A stretch of DNA of 64,000 nt from Linum tenue. Its lineage: Eukaryota; Streptophyta; Magnoliopsida; Malpighiales; Linaceae. Shown one piece after another: positions 1-17,258 of this stretch; position 1 is the stretch's first letter, and the number at the start of each line of letters is the position of its first letter. Position numbers and translations under genes: made by a program. Below the pieces are notes generated by a model that had not been told where the DNA came from, searched no databases, and worked only from the letters and a program-made list of their open reading frames with translations. The stretch spans positions 37,164,513-37,228,512 of the forward strand of contig CAMGYJ010000011.1 in NCBI GenBank assembly GCA_946122785.1. Reading direction: 5' to 3'.

Positions 1-1173
1 GTCAGCATCCGTTAACATTGTCAGTTTTTTTCTGACGTGACTAACAGAAATGCTGATTCACCAAATTTTAACCCGCCACATCAGACCCTCAGCATAACCT
101 AACCCTATATTTTTTTAACCCCTAACCCAACCCTACTCGAACCGACCAGACCCCACCTACCTTCCCACCACCGCCGCCGCCTACCATCCCCGCATGCCAC
201 CATCACGGCCTTGGCCCTGCTCTCCTCCTCCTCCTCCTCCTCCTCCTCCTCCTCTATGACCTCCAAGTTGGAGGCTCCAACAGTCTTTTCCAATCCCTTC
301 TCTCTCTTCCAATCCCTCCTGTCAACTCCCCCACAAAGCTCAATGGCGGCTCTCCGCCCAAATCTTCCCCCAAGCGATGGGCGGCCAGAGATAGCAAGAA
401 GACGAAGATCTAGGATTAAAACTTGGACGAGACTTTTTGCTGAGAACCAGATCGATGTTGGTTGCTTTTGCCCCTCTCCACCCTCCAATCCTCCGAACAC
501 AACAACGCCCTCTAATCCTCCGACTATCTGTTTTCCCAATTCGAGGTCTTCCCCAATCGTCGTCTCACCTTCTCATCTCTAGCGATTCGAGGAGCGGCGA
601 TGCGAAGTTTTAATTCGGTCTTTTTCTCCGAATGGAAAGTCGGTGATGGATTGACCTTAATAGAGAGACAGAGGCACGTAGTGAGAGCAGAGGAGCACCG
701 TCGGTGAGAGAGATAAAGCTGGAAGGAGGGAGATCGAAAGCCGTCATCCTCTCGCAACTCGTCGCCGACGCTCTTCACTCTCTTGTCCTTCCTTCGATCA
801 GAAATCACAAATAATCAAAGTGGGAATAGAGGCGACAGTTCATAGAGGAAGGAGAAACAAGGAAAAAGAAGAGAGGCTCAGGTCGGGTGGGGATTGAATT
901 AGGTTGGTTTATGTACCGGGTCTTATGTGACGGGTTATATGACATGGCGGGTCAAATTTTATGATGTGGTCGGTTAAAATTTGATGAATCAGCATTTCTG
1001 TTAGTCATGTCAGCAAAAAACTGACGGTGTTAACGGAGGCTGACGGATACTAACGGAGAGTGACCAAACGTGAAATATTAACCATTTTCGGTAACCACGA
1101 ATGAAATAAAATACTTTCAGTGACCAAATGTGAATTCTTTTAGCACTTTCAATGACAACCTTGCAATTTACCC
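1..1173. mobile_element. MULE-type TIR element, left end outside window
   Basis: Bases 1-88 match the reverse complement of about 956-1043 with few mismatches (both read gtcagc.tccgttaaca from the outside). The homology on the right arm continues outward to about 1173 (ttgcaatttaccc), so the right TIR is about 215 bp and the window opens inside the left TIR. Long TIRs with repeated ttggtcac words fit Mutator-like elements. The target duplication cannot be checked because the left end is missing. The interior is GC- and CT-rich with a (TCC)n run at 222-254 and no transposase; it may hold captured host DNA, but I recognise no gene in it. Confidence 0.75.
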
Positions 1174-1592
1174 ACCCAAAATGAAAAGTCTCGTGACCAG
1201 ATCAGACAAATCTACAAACTTTAAAAGTCGGAACCAAAATTCTCTTGCTAGATTCTGAGGCAAGCTTCATTGTGATTTGGCTCATTAGCCACTACAAAGC
1301 CCCACAGACAAAGGGTTGTAGTTGTACAAGTGAGAATCAATTCTTCCCATACCTCCTTAAACAGAGACGAAATGCCTCATCTCAACGACCCTACAACTAG
1401 GGATTCGTCACATTATCTCCTGCGTCTGAAAAACATTTTGTAATGTAAACCCTTCTAGCCAAAAAACGACTATAGATCAGGCTCGAGAAAACGCCGAGGC
1501 AATCTCCTTTCTTCACCAGCACAGCCCAATAACCAACCTATTCCTGAGACACGGAAGAAAAGAGATGGTGTGGCATTACAAAACAGAACTAA
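1174..1592. other. Spacer / probable 3' UTR of the U2A' gene
   Basis: No coding signal. The stretch lies directly downstream of the minus-strand U2A' stop codon, so it probably holds that gene's 3' UTR and polyadenylation region. I could not single out a polyadenylation signal. Confidence 0.4.
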
Positions 1593-4288
1593 TCACAACG
1601 GTGACAATAATCCCTGCACGGACAAAATGAAAACCAGAAAACCTACCTGATCCATATCTGTAGGTCCAGTAGGGATCTCATCAGTGGTCATTTCCTCGTC
1701 TTTTTCTCCTGCACTAGTGTCTGACTGGGGCACTTCATCGAAAAGTTTCAAATCCGCTGGAAGCTGCCCCGTGCTCAATGCCTGCCATCATTCACCAATA
1801 GATAAAATGTTAACTTGAATAATAACACGGGTGGAGACGGAAATTATCGGTTGTGATGACCACATCAGGCTAAATAGAAAGTATACCTTCTCTAGTCTTG
1901 CAACTTCTTCAAGAGTTTGAGAATTCACAATGGCAGCCTGTTCGGGAAACACGTAGCACAACCAAGTAAATCAACTAGTAGAACATTACACTCGATGCAA
2001 ATAGAAACAATATAGCCAGGCATTTTCAAGTAGTTTTTTCAAGGACAGTACCTTAATAGCTATGATTTGTTCCGGTGTGGGTCCTACCACCTTTGCATTC
2101 TGTTGTTCCCCTGCAACATCCACATCAATAGGAGCCTCAGCAGGGGTGAAAGGCTTAACAACTTCTTTTTTAGCTTCCTCTTCTACTTCCTTAGATGCAA
2201 ATAAGATCTCTGCCTCTGCTCTCTCCTAAACATCCAAATCCATTTTTATCAGCAAAATGCAAACGTGATAACAGATGCAGGAATAAGGCAAATAGCAAGT
2301 ACATATAAAGCAGCTACAGAGCCGATCTTCAACAGTAGATGATGTGAAACAAGCACTGTAAATTAGCAAGTCCCCAACTTTATGGAAGGTGACTACTTAA
2401 GGACTGACTTCCAATTTCTAACTTATTCATGAGTGATGATCTACAGAATGAGCAATAAAATTCAAGAGGGCATCAAACCACATTTCAACCAAGTATAGGC
2501 AAAAAGAACCAGCAAATGAATTTGAAGGTATGCTTCGGAAAGGCTTTATCCCCTGCTGGAGGAAGCACAGATACACTGTCTGACTATATTGCCTTGAAAG
2601 CCTCCAATCGTCAAAATCAATAAAAAGTCATGGCCTCCCGTAAGAAATGGTAGAGAAAATGCATATTGGACTATTTGAAAAGGGTAAAGGTTGGGGTTCC
2701 AAATCTTCCTTGAGCGTTCAGGACCAAGGACGAAAAGAGAATCCGCCGCAGGAGAAGTGTTATAGAAGCCAAGAGGGAAAGAGATTCGGAGGAGTAAACA
2801 ATGGAATCTATAAGCTTTGCCTAGTTAAAAAATGAAACAAATAAAGCCAGGACGGAAAATGGGAAAGGAACATTCATGGATTCTTTACTTGAAATACGAG
2901 TATAGATACATAAAAGTAACTGAGACATACAGTATCTGAACATGACCTCACCTTTGCTTTCACTTTCTTGAAATCAAGAACTCGAAGGGATTTTAGTTTG
3001 AAAATTACATACAGCCTATAATTGGGCCTTTTTGTGATGTTGTTGTCTAGAAGACTGAGGAACTGCAGTTTTGGAAGAGAGGCGAGAGGATCGATCTCCA
3101 CCAAATTGACAAGTCTGTTGTTTGTCAGAACTAATGAATGCAGTTTCGGCAAGAACTCTGTAACATAGAAGAACAACATAATAATTGAGGAACATTGGCC
3201 ACACTTAAAGTAAGATGTTTACTTCAGTACACGTGCACAACATTTAACATCCGTTCGAAGTTTCAAACATTACCTCCGATTCTAGAGCTAATACGGGTAA
3301 TCCTGTTGTTATTCAGTAGCACAGTGCCCAAGCGATTAAGAAATGGCAGGTTTTCCAGCTTGACAATCTCATTATCAGACAAATCAATTGTATCAAATTG
3401 GTCCTGCAAAACAAACGGAGGGACTCATTTATTGCAGAGAGGTTGAACTCAGTATGTGTAGCATAACCTATCAAAGAAAGTAGCAGAGTACATTCAAACA
3501 TAACAGCTGAATGACCCCAGCAGCGGGTAAAGCTAACTGGTCCCACATGGCATAGAGAAGCGATTTGAAAGAAATAAAAGAGACTCCTCAGAAGAAGGAA
3601 TCACAATGACACTATGCAGGCTTGTTAGCTACAAAAAATATGGGGAAGACTCAACTTTTACGAACTATATAACTCCAACTTTAGCATATGCTTCAATCAC
3701 ACACTAGAATGTGACGAAGCAAGTTGCAATTGACCCAAAACCAAGATTAGCTTTCACACAATAAGCAGGCTTGAGGACTATCACAAATGGTCAATGGAAT
3801 GCTCTAATTTGAGTAACTAGTAAACCTCAAGTTTGGCATACGCTTAATCAGTGACTATGCTGACAATACTTCAGTGCAACGTGCAGCCAAGATTAGCATT
3901 CCTAACTAACCCTTTACGTATCCTGTATAAAAAGAAACGAGCAGCAAGGAGTTGGAGAAAAAGAAAATTACCTCGGTAGCACCCAAATTCTCAATGACAG
4001 GGATCTTGTTACCTGAGATAGCCAAAATGCGAAAGAGAAGAGTTCCTCAGAGTAAACAAGTACACAACTTAAACGTGTTCACAGAGAGTGGCATGCGAGA
4101 AGCAAAACCCTAAACCCACATGGAGTAGCGTAAAGAGCAGAACCCTAAAAACTCCCGCATATGGACAGTAAAGGGTGGAGAGCGCAGAGCAGAGTTTGGC
4201 ATATACCTCGAAGATCCAATTCACGCTCTTTGATGGCGTTGAAAAAATGAGGGCTCTTCCAAATCAAGTCGGCGGTGAGCCTCACCAT
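1593..4288 (-). CDS. U2 small nuclear ribonucleoprotein A' (U2A')
   Basis: Leucine-rich-repeat protein of the U2 snRNP. With U2B'' it binds stem-loop IV of U2 snRNA in the nucleus and supports branch-site recognition. Seven exons are readable on the minus strand: 4207-4288, 3972-4012, 3274-3403, 2952-3157, 2052-2225, 1887-1937 and 1593-1781. All join in frame with GT..AG introns and give about 290 aa. The start MVRLTADLIWKSPHFFNAI is the family N-terminus. LRR units follow (DQFDTIDLSDNEIVKLENLP; LPKLHSLVLTNNRL; LPKLQFLSLLDNNIT), then the LRR cap RPNYRLYVIFKLKSLRVLDF. The C-terminal third is acidic and charged, as usual. The last exon is the least certain: after the residues TDMDQ a GT-rich donor-like site occurs, and the real C-terminus could lie in a further exon. 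Head-to-head with the UDP-sugar pyrophosphorylase gene. Confidence 0.93.
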
Positions 4289-4894
4289 CTTCTCCCTGGC
4301 AGCTGTTTACTCTAGTGAAGTGAACCCCAGAAGCTGAAGAAGAATGCCTCTCCTTCGACCTCCTGGCAAATCCTACAGCAGGAATTTCTATCTGAAGAGT
4401 TGTATTCTGATAATTCCTAACAAGGTCTACGTTCTTCTAACCTTACCTTTGCCTTCTGAGTTGCGAAATGTTTTTGAATTCCTGGCTTGCTTGCTCATAC
4501 GTTCGCCAGGAAGAAAGGGAAGGAGAAAGGGACCCCGTTTGGCGGAGGGATGGCGGAGGGGAAGCTGGGCCGAGAGAGCGATTCTTGCTCAGCCCATCTC
4601 TAGTCATTGGGCCAGCAGAACTTGGCCCAAATACGATTACCGATACAGGTGCTCGGTTGGTTCTTACGATCCGATCGGAGCGGTTCGAGCCGATGAAGAA
4701 CACAGCGGTCAGCTCCGGCGTCAGCGTCCCAATCCGACACGTAACCTCTACGCAATTTTTTGAAACTGCTCTATCGCTCTCTTCCTACTGACTTTCCTTT
4801 TCTTATATAAATCCACTCCTCTCCCTCCCTTCTATCTGTGATCCGTTTTCCGTCCGTTCCCCGAACCAATAACCGCAGAAATATTCATCCAGAT
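4289..4894. promoter_or_regulatory. Shared divergent promoter region (U2A' / USP)
   Basis: The 606 bp separating the two divergent start codons must hold both promoters and both 5' UTRs. On the USP side a TATA box (tatataa) sits at 4804-4810, about 85 bp before the ATG. I see no clear TATA box for U2A'. The middle (about 4500-4640) is GC-rich and contains ggccca-type words (ttgggcca at 4607; cttggccca at 4621). Such site II/telo-box-like words are common in promoters of plant housekeeping and RNP genes; that link is inference. Confidence 0.6.
4804..4810 (+). promoter_or_regulatory. TATA box of the UDP-sugar pyrophosphorylase gene
   Basis: tatataa followed by atccactcctctccctccc, a pyrimidine-rich leader, 85 bp before the first in-frame ATG at 4895. 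Position and context fit a core promoter. Confidence 0.55.
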
Positions 4895-11160
<6,266 letters not shown>

Positions 11161-11275
11161 GCACTTAAATCACAGAATGCAAGAACAACAACGAATAGGA
11201 GATTTCTTCAGGTTGGACGTGTTCTGCTTCCCTCTTTTAGATGCATTTTGGCATTCTATCACTGTGGCAATGCAC

Positions 11276-11281
11276 AAATAA
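11276..11281 (+). terminator. Probable polyadenylation signal of USP
   Basis: aataaa 116 bp after the USP stop codon, followed by a T-rich stretch (11295-11308). This is typical plant near-upstream-element spacing. Confidence 0.45.
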
Positions 11282-12803
11282 AAGTAGAAATATTGTTTTT
11301 TTTTTTTTAAATAGGCCTGTCAAAAGTGATGGTTGACCACATCGTACAGGAAATTCTTCTGTGATCATCTTCAATTATTTCTTCAGGAAAGAAGGGGTAA
11401 AAAAGTGTCATCGCGTATACTTCATTTCAGAATACGAAGATGTTTCTTTTAAGTTTGCAACGATTTCTGCAGCCTGCAGGTTTATCATTTTTCTGCGACG
11501 TCTCTTTTCATATATAATAATCTCTGTAGGTTCGTAGTTTCCACATACATTCAACGATTTAAATAACGGGATGACATCAGTCCTTGCTGATGCCTATCTC
11601 ATCAACTTACTGCTATGACGTTGAAGAATTATTGATATGGTTAGAATAGTTGTATGATTCTCCAATGCAACACGTGGACAGCCTCCAATCATATTTTCCG
11701 GTTGTGGACGGCAAACTGGTGTCACAGTCGTCTTTAGTTATTTGGAGCATTAGTTAGTGAACTAGAATTGGTCTCCCTCTGCCTTACTATTTTGACATGG
11801 GAGGACTTGGTTTTGGTTGAACGCAAGACAAGGCAAACTGTGTAGAATTATTGTGTGGCAACCGTCGATCGACGATCGAGCAACCGTAATGTCAACTGTT
11901 TTTATTTTATTTTATTTTATTTTATTTTATTATTGTTGCTTTTAATGGTTGTTGTATTTATATTTGATTCATCATTTTGTTTCGATACAAAGAAGCAAAA
12001 TTAGGGGAGGGAAGTGCGGGACCAACTCCCAACGTACCGTTACCATTTGGTTTGTTGTTGGTTGGGATTTGGGGAGAATTGCTAAGAGCGAAAGAAAGGC
12101 TACGTTTTGGTTCAATATAGCGGCTAAGATTTCTGCACCACATAGCATTGCCGAACATAGAGCGCTTCTTTTTCTTGCCGGGCTGCCGGCTGCATCAATA
12201 GCTGATGATGTAGCTGTCGAACAGGTAGTCGATCTTTATTTGCAGCTATTGGACGCGAAGGTGTGTTCTTGTATTCTGCAGCAATCAATGTTCAGAAACA
12301 TTGCGCTCTCAAGTCCAACATCTGTTGACGAACAAGAGTTTGGTTCGAATTCGTTTAGTATCATAATAAAAAAAAATTATGTCACCCTCGTAAAAATTAA
12401 AAAGAAAATCCGGCATCTGCTGATTGCAGCCTGCGTGTGCTGAACAGAAATGGTCTTCCTGTTCGTTCTGCATGCTTACTCAGTCCAGGACTTTGAATAG
12501 AGTTACTTTTATTTTGTGTCTTTGGGATGAATACAAAGGTCGCTGGAATTTGTGAGCTTTAACGTCTGTCGTGCCGGCCACATACAACTAATAACGACCT
12601 CTCCTGAGAGATTGGAAAAGTTCGGTTTAGGACACCATATGAAGGATAGCACAAGAACCGGAAATGGGGATATGCCTTCAAACCACCATTCTACCTAACA
12701 TTTGTTGATTGGGCACACAATCAAAAGAACTATACTTTAAAGAGAAACAATCAAAAGATAAATGAATGCTTAATTTTTGGGACGCGATAACGACGATTTG
12801 CAT
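11282..12803. other. Intergenic DNA with a (TTTTA)n microsatellite
   Basis: No gene recognised. A pentanucleotide (TTTTA) run lies at about 11899-11931. A 164-codon open frame around 11949-12443 has no recognisable motif and ends in low-complexity lysine-rich sequence, so I do not call it a gene. Confidence 0.5.
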
Positions 12804-12813
12804 ATTGACAACT

Positions 12814-13979
12814 AGGGTTGGCAGAACGGTTTTCGGTTAGCAGTTAACTGGTCGGTTTCGATTGAACCGACCGGTATGCTCGGCTAGCCGATTAATCGTG
12901 GTCAGAAACCGGCGGTTAACCAGCTAACCGAACTCTTCCCCTTTAGTACAAAACGACCCTGCATCCCCGCCCAAACCGACACCTCCCAAACCGACCCCGC
13001 TCCAACTCCACCCAAAAGCCAAAACGACCCCCTGCCTATGAGATGGAAACCCTAATCCCAATCCCCACTCCCCCCCGCCACCCCCAACCCTTTCTCGCGC
13101 AGCCTTGATGGAGGCCCTGCTCCTCCTCGGCCCTGCTCCTCCTCTCCTTAGTCACCGCCTACCTCCTCTGGTTCACCTTCATCTCCCGCTCCCTCCGCGG
13201 CCCCCTTGTCTGGCCGCTCCTCGAGAACTGCTAGCGCCTCCACAACCGGACCTCCGACAACCTCCGCGCCTGCGGCGGCACATACCAGACCTGCATCTGC
13301 GCGGTTCCGTTCCTCGCCAAGAAGCAGGGGCTCGTGACCCCATCGCCAATCCCCTTACCCAGTTCCGCCGCCATTCCCCTCCTCCACCCAGCCACTCCCC
13401 TACTCTGCCGGCGATTGTTGGAGGGAAGAAGCCAGATCTCTTCGATCTGGTCTGGAGATACAGCCATGCAACCAGATGGAGGCCGTCAAGTACTTCGAGA
13501 GGAGCGGGGTCGAGGCAGGCAGCCTGTTGAGCGCGGGGAAGAGATGGAGGTCGTCGTTGAGGGAGGGAGAGGGAGTGGAGGTGGGAGAGGGCGAGGGAGA
13601 AGGCGGCGGGGGAGATGAGGAGGGCGGAGAGGAGGCGGCGGCGGGTGTCGGCGAGGGAGAGGATGGAGGAGGTGAGGTCGTGAGGACTGTGAGGTTGTGG
13701 AGAAACCGAGAAAGGAAGGAGAGAGAAGGATGGAGGTGATAAGGAATGAGTGGTGGGAGGAATTTTGGGTTTTTATTTTATTTTTTATTTTTAATTATTT
13801 TTTTTGGAGATAAGGGAGTGCGGCTAACCGAACCAAAATCGATACCCGACCTGTCGGTTTTTGGCTAACCGCAGTGTCCCTCACGATCGGTGGCCGACAG
13901 TGGGAGGTGGTGGCTCGGTTTAACTGATAACCGAGAAATCGGTTTTCGGTTAAACCAAAATCGACCGACTGACAACCCT
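12814..13979. mobile_element. Pack-MULE-type element with 10-bp TSD
   Basis: Flanked by a perfect 10-bp direct repeat attgacaact (12804-12813 and 13980-13989). The ends are inverted: agggttggcag at the left and the reverse complement agggttgtcag at the right. Inside these, further diverged ggttttcggttag/ggttaactgg words recur in inverted orientation. A 9-11 bp TSD with long degenerate TIRs is the Mutator-like signature. The GC-rich interior has no transposase and contains a cytochrome P450 fragment, so it is a non-autonomous gene-capturing element (Pack-MULE). Length 1,166 bp. Confidence 0.82.
13131..13339 (+). pseudogene. Captured CYP86A-type cytochrome P450 N-terminal fragment
   Basis: The plus strand reads, in one frame, ALLLLSLVTAYLLWFTFISR, then SLRGPLVWPLLENC and an in-frame stop. 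A little further on it reads [20 protein letters not shown] and AKKQGLVT. These are the membrane anchor, proline hinge and the start of the P450 fold of plant CYP86A fatty-acid omega-hydroxylases (cutin/suberin synthesis). The segment between GPLVWPLL and DNLRACGG is shortened and scrambled relative to the family, and the ATG at 13108 is out of frame with the conserved part. No heme-binding region is present. It is a captured, non-functional fragment inside the Pack-MULE. A second gene-like GC-rich piece follows at about 13430-13740, but I cannot assign it. Confidence 0.78.
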
Positions 13980-13989
13980 ATTGACAACT

Positions 13990-15084
13990 CCTCTACACCC
14001 AAGGTAATTTGGGTAGAAAAAAAATTATTAAGTATTTTTTTTTAAATTACATTTTTGGGAAATAACAAAATTTTATTAATTACATCTTGAAAAGTATATT
14101 TTTATCTCCCATTTAATATTATTACATTGATAAATTTTTTATCAACCACTACCAATTCAAACTCAATTTCATTTCTCTTTTTAATTTAGGTATTTCCCTG
14201 ATCGCCAGAGTTCCTCCAATCAAATCCTTCTGGCATACTCCTCCGGCCACCTACAAAAAAAGTACCATTTCAAGAAAATCAATACTACATTAAAAATGTA
14301 CAACTACAATAAAAAGATTATCACTCTATTGATAACATTATCACTAGACCGGAAAGCGATATAAGTACACCCACAATATCGGTACCACTACACTTACAAC
14401 AATTACACTACTTTACCATTAAACCGATAACAATACCACTAAATAATACCAATATAAATAGCTTACCACTATATCGATACCAATATCACTACACCATCCC
14501 TACTTTGCCACTACAATAATAACATAACCACTAGATCATAATCAATATTAGTATACCCACAATATCAATACCACTACACCAATAACAATACCATTACATA
14601 ACCACTATATCCATAACATTACCACTACACCGAAAGAACTACCACTAGAATGAAAAGAATAGCATTACACAGAAAATATTACAACTAGACTAGAATGCAA
14701 AAAAAAAAAAAGATACGAAACACAAAAAGTCACATACCTGGAAAAAAAAACCTAGAGGAGGGGAGGGACAGTGTGCCAGAGGCAAGCGACCTTGTCCTCG
14801 CCCTCTTGTGTTTATTTCGTAACTTTGTGGAAAACTAAATTTAATTTTGTTCTGATTGCTTTGAATCAATGATACTGGGCTTGTTAGCATGAATTAGAGA
14901 AGCAGTAGTCAAATCAGCATTTGGGTTTTTTGGTTTTGATAAATTTTGAATGTTGTATTGGTCAATTATTCTATTTAGCTTGAATTCGATTGCCGCCTAA
15001 TTGATTGAATTGTAGGTCATCACATATTCTTCTCAAGAATCATTATTTTACAACACTGGATACAACAATCCATATGTGTTTTGT
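13990..15084. repeat. AT-rich spacer with degenerate accacta/ccgataac repeats
   Basis: From about 14240 to 14690 the sequence is a degenerate simple repeat of (a)ccactacaccgataacaat-type words without a fixed period. A related accactac/gtaccac repeat occurs near 39.7-39.9 kb, next to a similar lead-in (ccgg.cac.tac...), which suggests the same unnamed repeat family. No gene seen. Confidence 0.5.
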
Positions 15085-15446
15085 TGGTGTTAAGTGAGAG
15101 CTATCAGGTTGCATTAATGGACTAAAGCACATCCTGGGAGAAGATTTTATCATGGTAGGAAGAGTGTGGAAGTAGGAGGCTGCAAGTTTTTCAGGTTTCA
15201 AGACCCTAAATTGAACATTCCACATCACAAAGGACTAGGAGTGATTATTTCTCTTCGAGAAAGAGTGAAAGTACTTGAAGCTGAGAGATACATTATACGT
15301 ATAAGAAACAAAATCTTAGCGGAATAACACACTGAGATTATGCGGGGAATTGATGGAGTGGCCTCATCGAAGAAGCTGTGTATGCTGTATTGTGTGATTG
15401 TGATTTTGATGCTTGTAATTTTCTTGTTCTTCATTGTTAGTGGTTG
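15085..15446 (+). pseudogene. GRF zinc-finger protein remnant with C-terminal membrane segment
   Basis: Reading the plus strand gives WTKAHPGRRF, then VGGCKFFRFQDP, the core of the plant GRF zinc finger (usual pattern NPGRRFLGC...GCGYFRW.D). A coiled-coil-like segment LRERVKVLEAERYI follows, then a hydrophobic stretch CMLYCVIVILMLVIFLFFIV ending at a stop near 15446. Plant proteins with a GRF finger, coiled coil and C-terminal membrane segment are common, often repeat-associated, and of unknown function. Here the upstream cysteine half is eroded and stops occur (after KILAE, and in the WTKAHP lead-in). I therefore call a pseudogene. It lies next to a decayed MuDR transposase, but I cannot show they belong to one element. 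Confidence 0.6.
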
Positions 15447-15819
15447 ATGTAGAATGGATGTAAATGCTCTTGGCCTATCTTTGTAACTTGTTATTGTGTA
15501 AATAGGGGTTCCTTGTTATGTTCATGCATTTTTGTCACATAGTACAAAAATAGTCACAAACAGCAAGATGTGAAAAAGGCTTATCGAAACAAACATCATC
15601 CATGCATTATATTGTCATATGGGGTATAGTAAAGACACTAATCCATTATTGTGTCATGTGGAATCCTTGACAATTCCCATGTTATGTATGTTGTAGAAGT
15701 TGCACTGTGAACCTGTCCTCCTTATGCCTCACCTCATAATCATGTTGGCCATTCGATAGTATGTGACAAAAATCACTTTCTGCAGCATGCGAATTGAACT
15801 TCTGTATGATCTTTCGGCA

Positions 15820-17258
15820 CTAGAGGCCCTCCCACTTTTCTCCCAAGGACATCTTTGTCGCAACCATCTCTACAACCATAACACAGAGTTTATCCAACAT
15901 GCTGTAGATGGCCTTAAATCTAGCTTCTAAGATGTAGGCATTGAAAGACTCGGACATGTCGTTCTCAAGCGAATTACATTTAACCTTTGTTGAGAAGTAG
16001 CTGTGACACCAGTGTTTTAGATCAATTAACAACAATGCATTTGCAGCTTCCTTGTTCTCTGATGCAAACCTTTGGAAGGCTCTGTAAAAAGACATTAGTG
16101 TCATCGCCTTAGCACATGCCTCAAACATCTTTTTCCATGCTCTATTCTTGAATTTCTTCCTCCAATTGCTATATATATATATGTCGTTCACATGGACAAT
16201 TCTCCGCATATGAAAAGAGTTTGGCTATTGTTGGTACTAGTCCCTACAAACATTCAATTTGGGGTTAATAAACTAAGATATGGGCACTTTACTATTAACA
16301 ATAGATAATAAACATTATACCTTCATTTGGTCCGAACTGAAGGACCAACCAACACCTTCATCAATGCCTAAATCATCCCTCGAATCCTTTAGAAACCAAT
16401 CCCATGAACTTCTAGACTGCACTTCAACCACTGTCCATGCAATGGGGTACATTTGATCATTTGCATCCCTCCCAACCGCAACAAGTAGATCTCTGGATTG
16501 TCTCGGCTTAAAATCCTTTTTCATGTCACCAAAACAAATATACATTCATTGAAACTTGGGCAACCCCTCTGGATTGTCTCGATTCACCTTGATACAGATA
16601 GTTGTGTCCGAGTTAGCTCTCTTTAGTTCTTCCGCATACGTCCATACTCGTCCTTATAGAATCATTGGGTCAAGTGCATCACTATCTTCTTTGCACGAGA
16701 ACATGTCATCCTATTAACATCATATCTCATCTCTTCTTTAATCGTCTCTCTCATGTCCTTGAGTCTCTAGTATGGATGTGCTCTTATCCTCCTATGATAC
16801 TTCTTTGCAATCACAGTTGGAATACAATATTTATTCTTGAAATGAAGTCTACATCTATGCACCTTCAGTGGTTTGGTTCAGAATGCATCAACACTTTTAC
16901 ACCAAGAAACCAACAATGTGAAAAATATGCCTTGTACCTCCCTTAGCCTCTTTGAATCTCTTTTCTTCACAAATACACATTTCCTGACAGCCAAAGCATA
17001 CTTTCTAACTGCCTCCTTTGCCTGACTCATGCTAGTGAAAACCATTCCAAGCTCAAAGAATGGTGTTTCCAAATTTGGATTGTGGAAAGTGACTTGTTCT
17101 ACGTACTGCATGATCAGCAACTTCATCCTCCTTATTGGTTCCATCATAGATCCCATCATCACTAGAGTTGAACCCTCTTGCCCATTCACTTTGTCATGTC
17201 TTCTATCAACCTCATCGTCGGAGTGATAACTAACAGGAATTCCGATCGTTAGTTTCAC
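15820..17258 (-). pseudogene. Decayed MULE (MuDR-type) transposase
   Basis: Three minus-strand blocks occur in the order expected of a MuDR transposase. 17258-16878 holds the N-terminal DNA-binding region (FELGMVFTSMSQAKEAVRKY and KKRDSKRLREV). Between the blocks, TIKEEMRYDVNRMTCSRAK is readable. 16545-16315 holds the catalytic-core piece DLLVAVGRDANDQMYPIAW with VVEV.S..SWDWFL and GWSFSSDQ. 16209-15820 holds the downstream region LIDLKHWCHSYFSTKVKC, ENDMSESFNAYILEARFK. Frameshifts and stops separate the blocks, so the gene is dead. No TIR or TSD could be paired around it. Confidence 0.82.

Noticed and set aside
211..582. 123-codon ORF starting with a serine run
   Set aside because: It comes from a (TCC)n repeat inside the TIR element; the overlapping minus frame is equally open and neither shows a domain.
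4344..4791. Overlapping ORFs in the U2A'/USP intergenic region
   Set aside because: They lie in the shared promoter region, have no recognisable motif, and are expected by chance in GC-rich sequence.
11949..12443. 164-codon plus-strand ORF downstream of USP
   Set aside because: No domain, ends in lysine-rich low-complexity sequence, no promoter or codon signal.
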